A stretch of 64,000 nt of DNA from Tetranychus cinnabarinus (Eukaryota; Arthropoda; Arachnida; Trombidiformes; Tetranychidae): NCBI GenBank assembly GCA_022266195.1, contig WHVY01000001.1, positions 6,138,001 to 6,202,000 on the forward strand. The letters run 5' to 3'. The translations under genes and the position numbers were made by a program. The notes below the pieces were generated by a model, which worked only from the letters and a program-made list of their open reading frames with translations, was not told where the DNA came from and ran no database searches. This document shows positions 1 through 10,682 of the stretch, one piece after another. Each line of letters begins with the position of its first letter. Within the stretch, counting starts at the first letter, position 1.

Positions 1-50
1 TTTAAATTTATTGTTGAAATATGATCTTTATAAAACAAAAAAGTGTCTTG

Positions 51-1992
51 TCAGTGTTTAACATCTCCATCAACTGTTTCAACTGACTGTGGATCTGTTT
101 CTTCGTCGTCAAATTTAGCCCAAGATTGTGGTTCTGTAGTGGCAAAAAGTCCAAATAACAAAAGTGCTATTAACTGGAGAGCAGCGACGATTTGAAATGC
201 TAGGATCCATTTACTCTGTGAACCAGCCTGAAATAATATAAAATATCATACAAAGTGTTAGAATTTCATTTTAAAAAGTTGTCTCAGCAATTTACTAACA
301 TTATCTCCAAGAATGGCACCGACCAAAGCTGGAGCAATGAAACCAGAAGCACAAGCTAGTGCATTTGATATACCAAAAGCCGTTCCAACTAGAGCTGGAG
401 CCATCTCAGGTATGATTGGTACATCACCACCAAGATTGAAACCATAGGAAAACATGGCCAAAATTAAGCAGGCAATGATTAAATGTGAATTATCATCTGA
501 GTAACAAACTGTCACCAAACTAGAAATGATTCCAGCGAGAGCTACAAAAAGAGATAAATTAAGTTAATAATCGTAAAGTTAATACAATATTTGTAAAACT
601 TTCATTTAATTGCATTTATTTATCAAAACTAACCAATAGATTCGAAGAGTTTTCTGGTAATTATTTTGCTTAGCCAACCTTTGGTGATGATATAATTTGA
701 CAATGGGCCACAGACGAGTTGAGACAAGGCAACAGCAATATAAAAAAGTGAATTGATGAGTCCATTATTCTGAATATCATAGCCAAGAACCGAGGCTAAA
801 TAAACGGGAACTTTAGTCTGGATTACCGAATAAGCTAATCCAATGAGCCCTTTTGTTATGATAATAGACCAAAGTGGTATTGAGGTAAGAAGTTTTATCC
901 AAGGTGTTGCTTTCTAAGAAATCATGGGAAAATGTAATCACATTGTTAATTAAATAACTCAATGTCACATGTATGGATTACTGGGGAATGATCCTCGCTT
1001 AATCATCTACAGATACCGTTTCAACACAATCTAAATTTACTCAATGTTTCAAAGTGTCTCATAGATGAAATCAATTTGATTTCGCCAGACATTTGCACCA
1101 ACATTTAAGCTATTTACCTTTTTTTGGGTTTTATCCGTGGAGTGCATATTTATTTTAAGTAAATTTTTTTCGTAATTGGAAACAAATCTATTGGATTGCG
1201 GGCTTGAGCTGACCATAACTGTCCATACAATCAAGAAAATGACATTAATGATTCCCATAATGAAAAAGCCAGCCGGCCAACCGCCCCATAAGCTCTTTGA
1301 ACTAATCCAAGCTGCAAAGACGGTCACCATTGCATTGCCAAAGTCACATCCAGAAGCCATTAAACCCTGAGCCAAGCCAATCTCGCTCGGTAGGAACCAT
1401 TTCTCAATCAGTACATACATAGTGGGCAGTGTGACTCCATGGACTAAACCCATAAGCATGCGAACTCCAGCTATATAAAAGACACCCATGCTAGCTGAAT
1501 AAGGAGTAATGAAACTACAAATGGTTGATATTACTTGAGCACCAATCATAAGATGAACAGGATCAAATTTATCGGTTAAAGCACCAGCAACTATCTGAAT
1601 CGGTGCATATGTATAGTAGTAAGAGCCTAAAACAATTCCTTGGTCATGTTGATTCCAATCAAAACGCTTAAAGAAATTAAGAAAGTAAAGTTACCAAATT
1701 GTGCAGCATTTAATAGTTGATTTGATTGACTTTCATCTTGAGCAATGTTCAACTCAATCCTCAATCTATCAGTTTTTAAATTTTGATTTAGCTAACTTAC
1801 CGCTGATGTGGAGTGATTCGCACTAGATTTATCAACCATGGCGATTATGGCTACATTAATAACATTACGAACGGAAAATACGACAACTGTGGCAATAAAA
1901 ATGATAGCCATTATAAAATATCTGTAAGCAATCATCGGTTTCTTTAAATTTTCATCTCTATTTGGAGCAACTTCATCTTTGTATTGAACCAT
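51..1992 (-). CDS. SLC17-family MFS transporter (sialin / Na-phosphate cotransporter-like)
   Basis: Five exons join in phase: 1992-1801, 1666-1118, 913-634, 541-300 and 227-51, giving 479 residues, normal for the family. SLC17 proteins are 12-helix membrane carriers of organic or inorganic anions (sialic acid, glutamate, phosphate), acting at the plasma or lysosomal membrane. Visible family marks are an N-terminal helix after a polar leader, the segment FDWNQHDQGIVLGSYYY at the exon 2 start, the GVRMLMGLVHGVTLPTMY helix, and a late RKLFESI followed by ALAG. Exon 1 joins exon 2 directly, skipping a short open stretch at 1680-1752 that cannot be kept in frame. The start is the ATG at 1992; the frame stays open to a TGA at 51-53. 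The substrate cannot be told from the sequence. The next gene upstream is over 3 kb away, so it is probably a single transcript. Confidence 0.88.
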
Positions 1993-2439
1993 TGTGTTTT
2001 TGGAGGATTTATATTGATGGTGTTAACGAAACAAAAAATGCAGTTTGACAATTTATAAATTTAGAATGGGAAAATTTGATGATTTAATAACGGTGAAAGT
2101 TACTAATTTATCATGATTATATATTTTTAATGCTGGAAAGGGATATAAAACTGTACAAAATGGATATTTACAGTATCAAAGGAAAACTATGCATTAAATG
2201 AACTGAGAATCAATTGTCTTGGCTTAAATATCAATTTGCAACAGAAAAGTTTATCTAGATTTAAACAAATCAAAAGGATTAATATAATATGATTAATGCT
2301 GGGAGAGACATATTATTGATTACGAAGTCACTAACATTCATAAACTGATTTTGTAGTGATCGTTATGAATAGCACTGAATAGAGTCTACTTTAGTTCATT
2401 TTTTCGTAGAAAAAATAAATGGCTAATTAGACGATCAGA
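1993..2439. other. AT-rich intergenic stretch
   Basis: Upstream flank of the SLC17 gene. I see no coding frame, RNA gene or clear TATA box. It ends where the composite exon repeat begins. Confidence 0.6.
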
Positions 2440-3330
2440 ATTAACATTAATATTAACATCAACCATAGCTATTGGATTTGGAGGTTTAATCAAAGCAATA
2501 ATTGCTTTAACCGTTGCATATCTTGTAAATTGGAAGATTAACTGATGAGATTTTTGTTAGATATTTTGAATTTTAAAGAACAAAAATATCATCGATTTAT
2601 GCTTGATTTGAAATGAATATTGACCATTCTGATCTCAATATTTTTATTTATTTGGACAAAAACGGATATATTTTCAATATTTACATATTGTAATATATTC
2701 ATAATAAAAAGACAAGCTTAAACAATTTCATGGTTCATTTTTAGCATCCTCATTATTCTGATTCCAATCCGTTTTTGTGTTGAATTGAATTATTGCATCC
2801 GTTTCTTGAAAATGAGAGCTTTTAATCAATTCTTGAAAATGGCTGGCTCAAAGATGATTCATTTGATTTAACAATCTTATCCTTTCATCTTAAATGGACG
2901 GGAATCTCAGCATCTTTGATAAAATTGGTTCTATCCTGCTCTTTGAACTCTTCCTCCACCTCCACGACCGTAATCTTGATACCCTATTCAACCACCTCTT
3001 CCTCCACCTCTGTGACCTCCACGATGACTGTCATGGCTTTGATAATGGTGGGGTTGTCGGTAACCAGACTGTTGGTAATTATCTTGATACTGGCCTCTAG
3101 GCTGATTTGAAGAGTGGTAACTTTTATCACTAGAGTGTGGTGAGAAAAATTGAAAGAAAAAATATGGTTAAATACAAAAACAAATTTCAAACAAAAATCA
3201 AAAATACCTATAGTATTGGCGTGGCTGTTGTTGGTGATACGACTGATCAGAATGATCTCGTTGACTATGTTGTCCTCTATTGTCCTCATAAGATTGGTGT
3301 CGTTGTTGATATTGACCTCCAGCATCACCG
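2440..3330. pseudogene. Composite exon repeat, copy 1 (membrane-protein exon plus RGG-protein exons)
   Basis: Positions 2445-2545 on the plus strand copy the membrane-segment exon of the gene at 62414-63200 (same AIGFGGLI..IIAL core), but a TGA at 2543-2545 ends the frame right after the membrane segment. The copy continues into that gene's 3' untranslated sequence (compare 2550-2760 with 63260-63480). From about 2893 the minus strand carries the last exon of an RGG/Gln-rich protein (SSNQPRGQYQDNYQQ-like, then GGHRGGGRGG), with an intron near 3130-3190. A further exon follows at about 3205-3330 (HQSYEDNRGQHSQRDHSDQS-like), present in only this copy in the window. It is a relic: the gene order matches the right edge of the window, but reading frames are interrupted. 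Confidence 0.75.
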
Positions 3331-4660
3331 TATGATTTTCAGCATCCTCATTATTCTGATTTCAATCCTTTTTTTCGTTTTGGATTGAATTATTGATTCA
3401 GCGTCTATTAAGTCGATTTGATAAAGAGATTCTTCTTCACTCGTCACTATGCCATTATCTAACATCGATTGGACTATATGGCTAATAATCACTGCAAAAT
3501 TACTAAAGCATTTTATCGGTATTTATATTTGATTTAAGGCTCGGATAACATTTGATACTCCAGAATTAATGAATCTTAGAAATTGCAAGCTCTGAAATTT
3601 ATCAGAAGATATCAATTTGGTTGTTTATCGATTCATGAAGTCATCTCATTTAGTAATATAATCAGTGAATTTTTTCAACTGATTCGAATTGAATCTTATC
3701 CTTTCATCTTTCTACTTTTAAATATTTTCAGATATGTGTCATCGTAAACAGGGATTACAATGTGAAAAAGGTTTGTTGACATATTGCAATATTTTTCTGT
3801 TTTTCTCATTTTTTAGACTTTATTTGTTAATTTATAACTTTTAAAGTATATAAAGGGACGGGAATCTCAGTATCTTTGATAACCTTGGTTCCATCCTGCT
3901 CCTTGAACTCTTCCTCCACCTCTGTGACCTCCACGAGGATTGTCATAGCTTTGATTATGGTGGGGCTGTTGGTAACCAGACTGTTGGTAATCATCTTGAT
4001 ATTGGCCTCTTGGTTGATTTGAAGAGTGGTAACTTTTATCACTAGAGTGTGGTGAGAAAAATTGAAAGAAAAAATATGGTTAAATACAAAAACACCTCTC
4101 CCTCCACCTCTGTCTTCCTCCACCGCGAGGTTGTTGTCTCTGATTTTGCTGTTGTTGAAATGTTTCTTAAGGTACAGGTGGCTAGTGTAAAAAATAAAAG
4201 AAACATTAATATTTTTCCAATGAAAATTAAATGAAACATACTTGCTCTTGTGGTCTTCCTCCTCTATCTGGAACATGACGATCAAGAATTTTTGAAGTGA
4301 AATCCGCTGCTGTTTACCAACATTGGCCATTCCTTTAGTTTTTGGTGTTTCGTGCAGCCAAGCTTACATTAGATTTAGGAATTGTTCGTAATTTTCCATA
4401 CGCTGTCTCAATTTTTTCATTAAATAACTCTTTCACCTCTTCCTCCACCTCTGTGACCTCCACGAGGATTGTCATAGCTTTGATTATGGTGGGGCTGTTG
4501 GTAACCAGATTGTTGGTAGTTATCTTGATATTGGCCTCTAGGCTGATTTGAAGAGTGGTAACTTTTATCACTAGAGTGCGGTAAGGAAAATTGAAAGAAA
4601 AAATAGTAACCAGAATAAACCTACGACTACTCCTGGTCCAATTATTCAAACTAGTTCGTT
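3331..4660 (-). pseudogene. Composite exon repeat, copy 2 (RGG-protein exons, shuffled)
   Basis: It starts with sequence shared with 63465-63950 and 53750-54880: the 3' flank block, with the landmark ATGTGTCATCGTAAACA near 3733. It then gives minus-strand RGG-protein exons: the terminal exon with its stop near 3868, a Q-rich exon near 4090-4180, and an exon encoding GMANVGKQQRISLQKFLI near 4250-4330. A second partial terminal exon (4440-4560) is fused directly to the start of the ELFNEK.RQRMENYEQFL exon. The Q-rich exon carries an in-frame TAA (CCTTAAGAAA) where the 5228 copy has CTCGAG, an Arg codon. Part of the Gly-rich run is deleted. I judge it non-coding; the parent protein was not identified. 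Confidence 0.72.
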
Positions 4661-5135
4661 AAATCCAAGAAATCGAACTGTTTGAGTTTGAATTTCACTC
4701 ATTGATTTCGATTCCCATAAAAATATAACTTAGCCATTGGAGGATTTCTTACATATCGGTGTATTTTGTTATGCTTAAAGATCAGGCATTTATAAGTATC
4801 GATTAAGACAAGATTGTTGTACTATACAATCAATCAATTATACTGATAATAAAGTTATTTTACAATGCTAGAGAGACTACAAAATAACTATTAAATCATT
4901 AGCGGCATCATTCTTAACAATCATCATTAACCAAATAAATCGCGGAAGCAAACAAAATTTTGAACAGATATACAATTTCACTTTATTTAATTGATTTTAT
5001 ATTCGTTCAAAGTCAATTTCCATCTTCAAAATATTATAATATTTACAAACGGGTAACTAATATTTTAAATATCAACATTGGTTTCCCTGTTATAACAGTT
5101 TTCGTTGATGAAACAGTTCCAAATCAATGGCATGT
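4625..5135 (+). pseudogene. Truncated copy of the 14882 disintegrin-like gene (5' part only)
   Basis: This matches 14952-15465 closely: remnant of the first-exon coding sequence, the donor region (GTATCGATTAAGACAAGATTG), the intron, and exon 2 as far as the segment reading FVDETVPNQWHVT. Then at about 5136 the homology stops abruptly inside a codon run. The next bases belong to a minus-strand RGG-protein exon. In-frame stops in the first-exon part (for example TGAG at 4683) and a deletion make it dead. It shows that the disintegrin-like family has been pulled into the same shuffling as the RGG exons. Confidence 0.75.
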
Positions 5136-5420
5136 AACCACGTTGCTGACTATGTTGTTGATATCCTCCTCGTCGGTTTCCTCCACCGCGAGGTTGTTGT
5201 CTCTGATTTTGCTGTTGAAATGTTTCTCGAGGTACAGGTGGCCAAGTAAGAAACATTGATATTTTCACAATGAAAATTCAATCAAACATACTTGCTCCTG
5301 TGGTCTGCCTCTTCAATCTGGAACATGACCGATCAAGAATTTTTGAAGTAAAAACCCGCTGCTGTTTACCAACATTGGCCATTCCTTTAGCTTTTGGTGT
5401 TTCCATATCACAAATTTGGC
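5136..5420 (-). pseudogene. RGG/Gln-rich protein exon fragments fused to the truncated gene copy
   Basis: The minus strand gives PPVPRETFQQQNQRQQPRGG and NRRGGYQQHSQQ, the least damaged version of the Q-rich exon in the window (Arg rather than stop at the CTCGAG site). After an intron at about 5242-5290 there is a frame-broken version of the GMANVGKQQR exon and a short unrelated tail. It lacks any start and is joined head-on to the plus-strand fragment at 4625-5135, so it is a rearrangement relic. Confidence 0.65.
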
Positions 5421-5685
5421 GAGATTTACGGACAACAGGAGTTTAGGAACTCAAAACATCCACTTTTACGAGTAGCCAAAGCAAGAGCCAAGCTAACATT
5501 AGGTTCAGGATCCAGAATTGAATCAAAAGACTAGATTTTGCTGATATGCTAAAGAGATTATTCTTTACCGGTCAGTATGCCATCATCAAACATTTATTTT
5601 GTAAAGTTGCAAATAATTAATACCAATTACTAACGCCGGTAATTATATAGCTTTTGTAAATTGTCACCTAATGACGATGATATTA

Positions 5686-6701
5686 TCAGCTATGTCGATG
5701 GATTACACGTCTGATCCATTTTACAAAATTAGGCACTTTAGCATAAATTCCGTACTTTTCTTTTCTTCCACATCCTTCACCAAAACTAGTGATACCATAA
5801 ATATACCAACGAGATCTTTTTTGAAATAAAAGTGGTCCACCTGAGTCACCAGCACATGAATCAACTCTGCCACTTCGAAAACCAGCACAAAGCATATTGT
5901 TAGAGATGAAATAGTCTTCATAAACATTACGACATTCACTTATATTGGCAATGGGAACGCGAGCTTGATGAAGCACATCAGTACCAAACATAGCTGAGTT
6001 TTTTTGCTTTCCCCATCCTAATATTGTTCCCAAAGAGTCAATTTCAATTTCATCTTTACGTGATGGAAGGCAAGCTGTGGCAACATATTTTCCCAATTTA
6101 AATGGAGTTTTCAAATGTAATAAAGCAATATCAGAATCGACAGTTTCTCTATCAAAGGATGGGTGTATGAAGACATGATCAACTTTAATTTCTTGCTCAG
6201 TTCCTTCATTGGTCATTAGGTCATGTTCACCAGCACGAACATATAACTTTCGACGAACACAGTGAGCTGCAGTTAAGACAAATTGTGGTGTAATTAGTGT
6301 TCCACCGCAAAATGGTTCCCGATAGTGGTTAAGTAAAGCTACCTGCCAAGGCCAAGTACCCTTAATTGCTTCACGGCCTCCAATTATCCTCAATCTGGAT
6401 GAGATATCTTTGATTTGATTCAATCCACAGTTTTTTAGTTCAATTTTCTGCAAGAAATAAAAAAATTAAAAAATTGAAACTTAATTTTGTCATCAAAATA
6501 AAGAATATTAATTAAAAAAAAATAAAAACAATTAAATTAAGATTAAAATGGAAAATGAAAACTTACCAATCGAGCTCTTGTTTCATTATTTTTTGGGCTA
6601 ACAATTGGTTTAATAGTTGCACAAAAACATGAATGCCATGTAAAAGATAACAGAATATACAGTGAAAACATTATTCGAAAAGATAACCAAGTGATCATCA
6701 T
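5686..6701 (-). CDS. Secreted trypsin-like serine protease
   Basis: Two exons, 6701-6567 and 6447-5686, join in phase 0 to give 298 residues. Exon 1 supplies a hydrophobic signal peptide (MMITWLSFRIMFSLYILLSF) and a short propeptide. Exon 2 holds the whole S1 peptidase: activation site RIIGG, catalytic His in LTAAHC, Asp in DSDIALL, Ser in GDSGGPL. Asp six residues before the catalytic serine (DSCAGDS) predicts cleavage after Lys or Arg. A Cys in the propeptide (LKNCG) probably tethers it to the catalytic chain, as in chymotrypsin-like zymogens. There is no clip domain. Dual ATG at 6701/6698; I chose the first. The product likely acts outside the cell (digestion, cuticle or immune cascades); the exact role is not visible. 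Confidence 0.93.
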
Positions 6702-7971
6702 GCTGAACTATTTACTTTTGAACTCTTCTTTCGTATTCGATCACAACTCTCCACTTTTTTTCTCACTCGTCTTCTTCCTCCTCTTATTATTCTGCTTCTC
6801 TTCTTTTCCTCCAGAGCTTTGGAAGATGTTGATAGAGATGCACCTGGCATCAACACACAGAATACTAACTGCTAATCTAGAAGATAAACAAAGTCTAATT
6901 ACCCTGAGAATGACCCTTAACTCGGTGATAAACAAGAGACCCTAAAGGTAGGCAATGTTAAAGTTAAATGCACATGCACCATTGTCACTGCTAGGAAGAA
7001 AGCTTACATATGGTCAAAGTGGAGAGGGAAAGAGAGAAATAGAGAAAGGGAAGAAGGAAGAGAAACTGTTTGTTAACAAGTTTGTTGAGCTATCAGCGAA
7101 TACGCTTGATGTTATGAGCTGTCAGGCCAGGATGGACAATATTAGAATCGAAGATTTTTAAAACAGCAAGAACATTTTTCGTCAATATATTGTTATCAAC
7201 AAGACGAAAGAGAAAATAATTTCACAAGTTATAAACCAATAACAATTAATTTACAATGTTTTGTTGATTACAGTGTTAATTGATTAACTACAACACTGTG
7301 GATTTATGTCGGTAAACAAGTAATAACTGGGTTGATGATGTGTTGATTAGGATGATGATGGCGAAAATAACAGAAGAATGAGCATGAAGAGTAATAGCAC
7401 TTTTTTGTTAAAGTAACATCTCTTTTAAAAACTGTGACAATTTTTGCTGACATATGATCGACATTAGGTGTTTTCAAGGTTTAAAAATTATATGTCATCG
7501 GTTAATTAATGGTTGGTTAGATGCTTGTAAGATTAACGCACAATTAATTTTAACAGGAAACCATAACCAAATAGGAAATTCTAGATGCATTACCGATCAA
7601 TTTGGTGAACAAAGGAATTTACGTAAGGCTTTAGATAGCTGGAAAATGGCATTTGTTTAAACTTTTGGTAATTAACAATGTATTAATATTTAAGCTTTTT
7701 TAGTCCAAGAAAAATAAGCTTTCTTTACATTCTTTCCAATGTGATTTTCTTGATTAATCCAATTGTGTAGTCTTTCAAGTCGAAACGTCAAAGAGTATGT
7801 AAACAGCGGCAACACTAATCCTCAATTTAGACCCATAATCAATGGATGGTCAACATCGGTCGGAAATTTAGATGCATTAACAGGCTTAATAGTGTGTAAA
7901 TTAATCCAATTTCACAGATCAATAATGGTTGGAATCAGAACTAAGCTTTTAAGCATCCTTCTTTATTTAGC
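6702..7971. other. Intergenic, with one diverged repeat
   Basis: Between the protease promoter and the catalase 3' end. Pyrimidine-rich near 6725-6810. About 6826-6960 resembles 12838-12960 (shared words GGTGCACCTGG, AATTACC, TTGAGAATGACC, AGGCAATGTT), a diverged dispersed repeat. The short open frames here have no recognisable product. 7250-7970 shows nothing I can name. Confidence 0.5.
6826..6960 (+). repeat. Diverged dispersed repeat, copy 1
   Basis: Shares ordered blocks with 12838-12960 (gatgcacctgg / ggtgcacctgg, gataaacaa, ctaattacc, gagaatgacc, aggcaatgtt). Non-coding; class unknown. Confidence 0.5.
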
Positions 7972-10682
7972 TTATTTACCCGCGAAAAAGTCAAGTGCTT
8001 CTTGCAAACGATGGCCATACTCTGGATGAGCTGTTTTCACGTGATGTAAGAATCTTTCTTGAATAAATTTTTTAGCATGTCTCAAGTGAGTACTTAAATT
8101 GTAAATCAAGTGATCCCGATCTTTTGGTGCTAATGCTTCCCAGAATTTTGTAACCTGTGAATGTAATTAAAAAAATGTTGGTTTACCCTTATTAGAAAAT
8201 GTTGTTAATATAAAAAGTAAAATTTCCAAACATGGTTATACCTGAGAATAGTTATCATCATGAGTAGAATCATATCTTTTGACTTCAACATAAGATGGTA
8301 GTTTCCATTTACTTGGTTTTTCTGTTTCAGCTTCCTTCTTAAAATCGAATGAATTTGGAAAGTAATTGGGTCCTTTGCCTCCATTATCATCATAACAGTA
8401 ACCACCATCTCGGATATTTGGATAAACAGAATCAACTGAAGGTTTATTAACAGGAATTTTAAAAAAATTGGTTCCAAGTCTGCAATAAGATTGAAAAAGG
8501 GAAATTAAATCATTAAAACTTGAAACCTTTTTAATCAATCGTCTAATGATTATATCTACCTGTAACTTTGAGCTTCTTGGTAAGCAACTAATCTGCCTTG
8601 GAGAACCTTTTCTGTTGATGGTTCAATTCCAGGAACAAGATTGGCTGGATTGAAAGCTAATTGTTCAATATCAGCAAAAAAATTCTTTGGGTTATGGGTT
8701 AATACCAATTTACCAGCTTCGATGAGAGGGAAATGTTTTAATGGCCATAACTGTGCACAAAAGAAGTAATTAGACAATTGTGAGAAAAAGTAATTTCAAA
8801 ATTTCTCATTCAAACTATTTAAAGCCAATTAAACATAAAAAAATTTCACCTAACATTGGCAGATACAACTGATTTTACAAAATTTCCAGACATCTATCAA
8901 TCTATCAATGTAAATCTAATGAATAGGAGACAAATAAGGAATAATTGATCTCATTCAACTGAACATATTGCTTATTGTTTTGTAGACTAAAGAGAAGGTC
9001 AATGTGTAATTAATATTTAACTCAATTGTTTAAAATTATACCAATCATTAATTTAGTTTAAATGCTATTTTTAGGTGAATTAGAGATTTAAGTCTAATTA
9101 GAGTAACAAGTTATTTTTTCAATTGTACAATGCACATTCAAGGAATGAGCAAATTGAAAGAGTCCGGCATTGAAATTAAATAATCATTTGACAGTTTTAC
9201 TATTACATACCATTTAATTATCAATTAATTATAACTATTGGCCACGGGAACGAAGGACAATATAATTAATTCAGAAGTGTCAGTATTGAGTGATCACAAT
9301 AGCTTATATGAAGTTAATTAAAGAGTTAATGTTGAACTGTTTTTCGGGTAACTTATCCTTGTTTTAACCCTATCAAGGCTTACATCGACAGTAACATCAA
9401 ATTATCGCTGTTCAGTTCAATAAATTATTTAATGAAATCGGATATGCTAATGAAATGATACTCACTTTTGTAGGATCAAAAGGACTATGTTTCCATTTAT
9501 GAGCTTGCTTTTGAGTCATAACTTGGATACAAACTTTCCAGGAAGGATAATTACCAGCATGAATTGCTTTGAATAAATCTTCAGTGGCATAATCAGGATT
9601 AGATCCTGCCAATTTAGTAGCTACGTCATTGGTTAGATTACGAATTCCTTGATTAGTTAGAACATGCCATCTTCCAAAGACAACTTTATCATATTGATTA
9701 ACCAATTTAAAAGTGTTTAAACTAAATCCATGCATATGTCGATATCCATCTGGTGTACCAAGATCAGTAAATAGATACGAAGTTGCATGTAGAGTTTCAG
9801 GTAAAAGGGAAATATAATCCCAAAAATAGTCGAAATTGATTAGGTTTGATTGTGGATCTTTCTTTTGACTGTGAATGAGATTAAGAAATCGTAATGGATC
9901 TCTTACAAAAAAGACTGGAAAGTTTAACATCATTAGATCAAAATTTCCTTCATCAGTGTATAGTTTAACAGCAAATCCTCTAGGATCACGAACAGTATCA
10001 GATGATCCTTTACTTCCAGCAACAGTTGAAAATCTTACAGCAACCTTAGTCCTTTTACCAAACTTGGAAAGGAAAGAAGCTTTAGTGAAAGCAGTTACAT
10101 GTGGATTGGTGACTTCAAAATAGCCAAATGCCCCCGCTCCTTTGGCATGGACAACTCTTTCTGGTATTCGTTCTCGAGTAAAATGATTGATTTCTTCAAA
10201 AAAGGTAATATCTTCCATAAGAAGAGGACCCTTTTTACCAGCAGTTAGAATATTGATCTTCTCGTGGACTGGAGCTCCACCAAATCGAGTATAATGTTTA
10301 CCACTAAACGATAACGGATCTGACATAAACTCATCATCAACAGTCTCATGATATTTGTTTTCTTCCGCGGTTAGATTGAAAATTTCAGCAGGACTACTGT
10401 TTGGCAAAATTAGTTCTGGTAAGTCATCAAACTAGCAAAAGTATTGAGAGAAAAAAGAGAAAAATTCAAGATGAAAATGGCATAGCTTAACTGCACTAAA
10501 GGCACTAACAGTGAGGAATAAATACTTACATGGTTATTCAATGGTGAAGTTATCGAAGGTGATGGATGTTGTGGTTTTAATGGAGATGTCTCATTCTTAA
10601 GACTATTAGTTATTGATGCAAAAGATACCCAAAGAATGGTCGTAATAATAGATAACTTGAGACAAACTCGCAATGCAATCAT
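7972..10682 (-). CDS. CAT: Catalase, with predicted secretory signal peptide
   Basis: Five exons join exactly: 10682-10530, 10431-9466, 8750-8560, 8479-8242 and 8154-7972, giving 576 residues. Haem catalases split hydrogen peroxide to water and oxygen. The active-site His is in RVVHAKGAGAFGYF, the substrate-channel Asn in LMMLNFPVFFVRDP, and the proximal Tyr ligand with its Arg in GRLVAYQEAQSYRLG. That loop is unusually diverged: most catalases read FAYPDTQRHRLG or similar. Residues 1-27 form a hydrophobic leader, and the C-terminus ends FFAGK with no SKL-type peroxisome signal, so this looks like an extracellular or lumenal enzyme, not the usual peroxisomal one. The extra 70 or so N-terminal residues are Ser/Pro/Asn-rich. 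Length after removing the leader fits a small-subunit catalase. Whether it is fully active is not certain given the proximal-loop changes. Confidence 0.94.

Noticed and set aside
1680..1752. Possible extra exon of the SLC17 gene
   Set aside because: It can be bounded by AG and GT but breaks the frame with the next exon; joining 1801 to 1666 directly keeps the family sequence.
2984..4649. Several 100-170 residue open frames rich in Val/Ile/Glu/Asn
   Set aside because: They are out-of-frame readings of Gly/Arg-rich and Gln-rich exons in the composite repeats.
7454..8029. Open frames of 68 and 88 residues
   Set aside because: No initiation context, splice partners or similarity to known proteins; the second overlaps the catalase last exon antisense.
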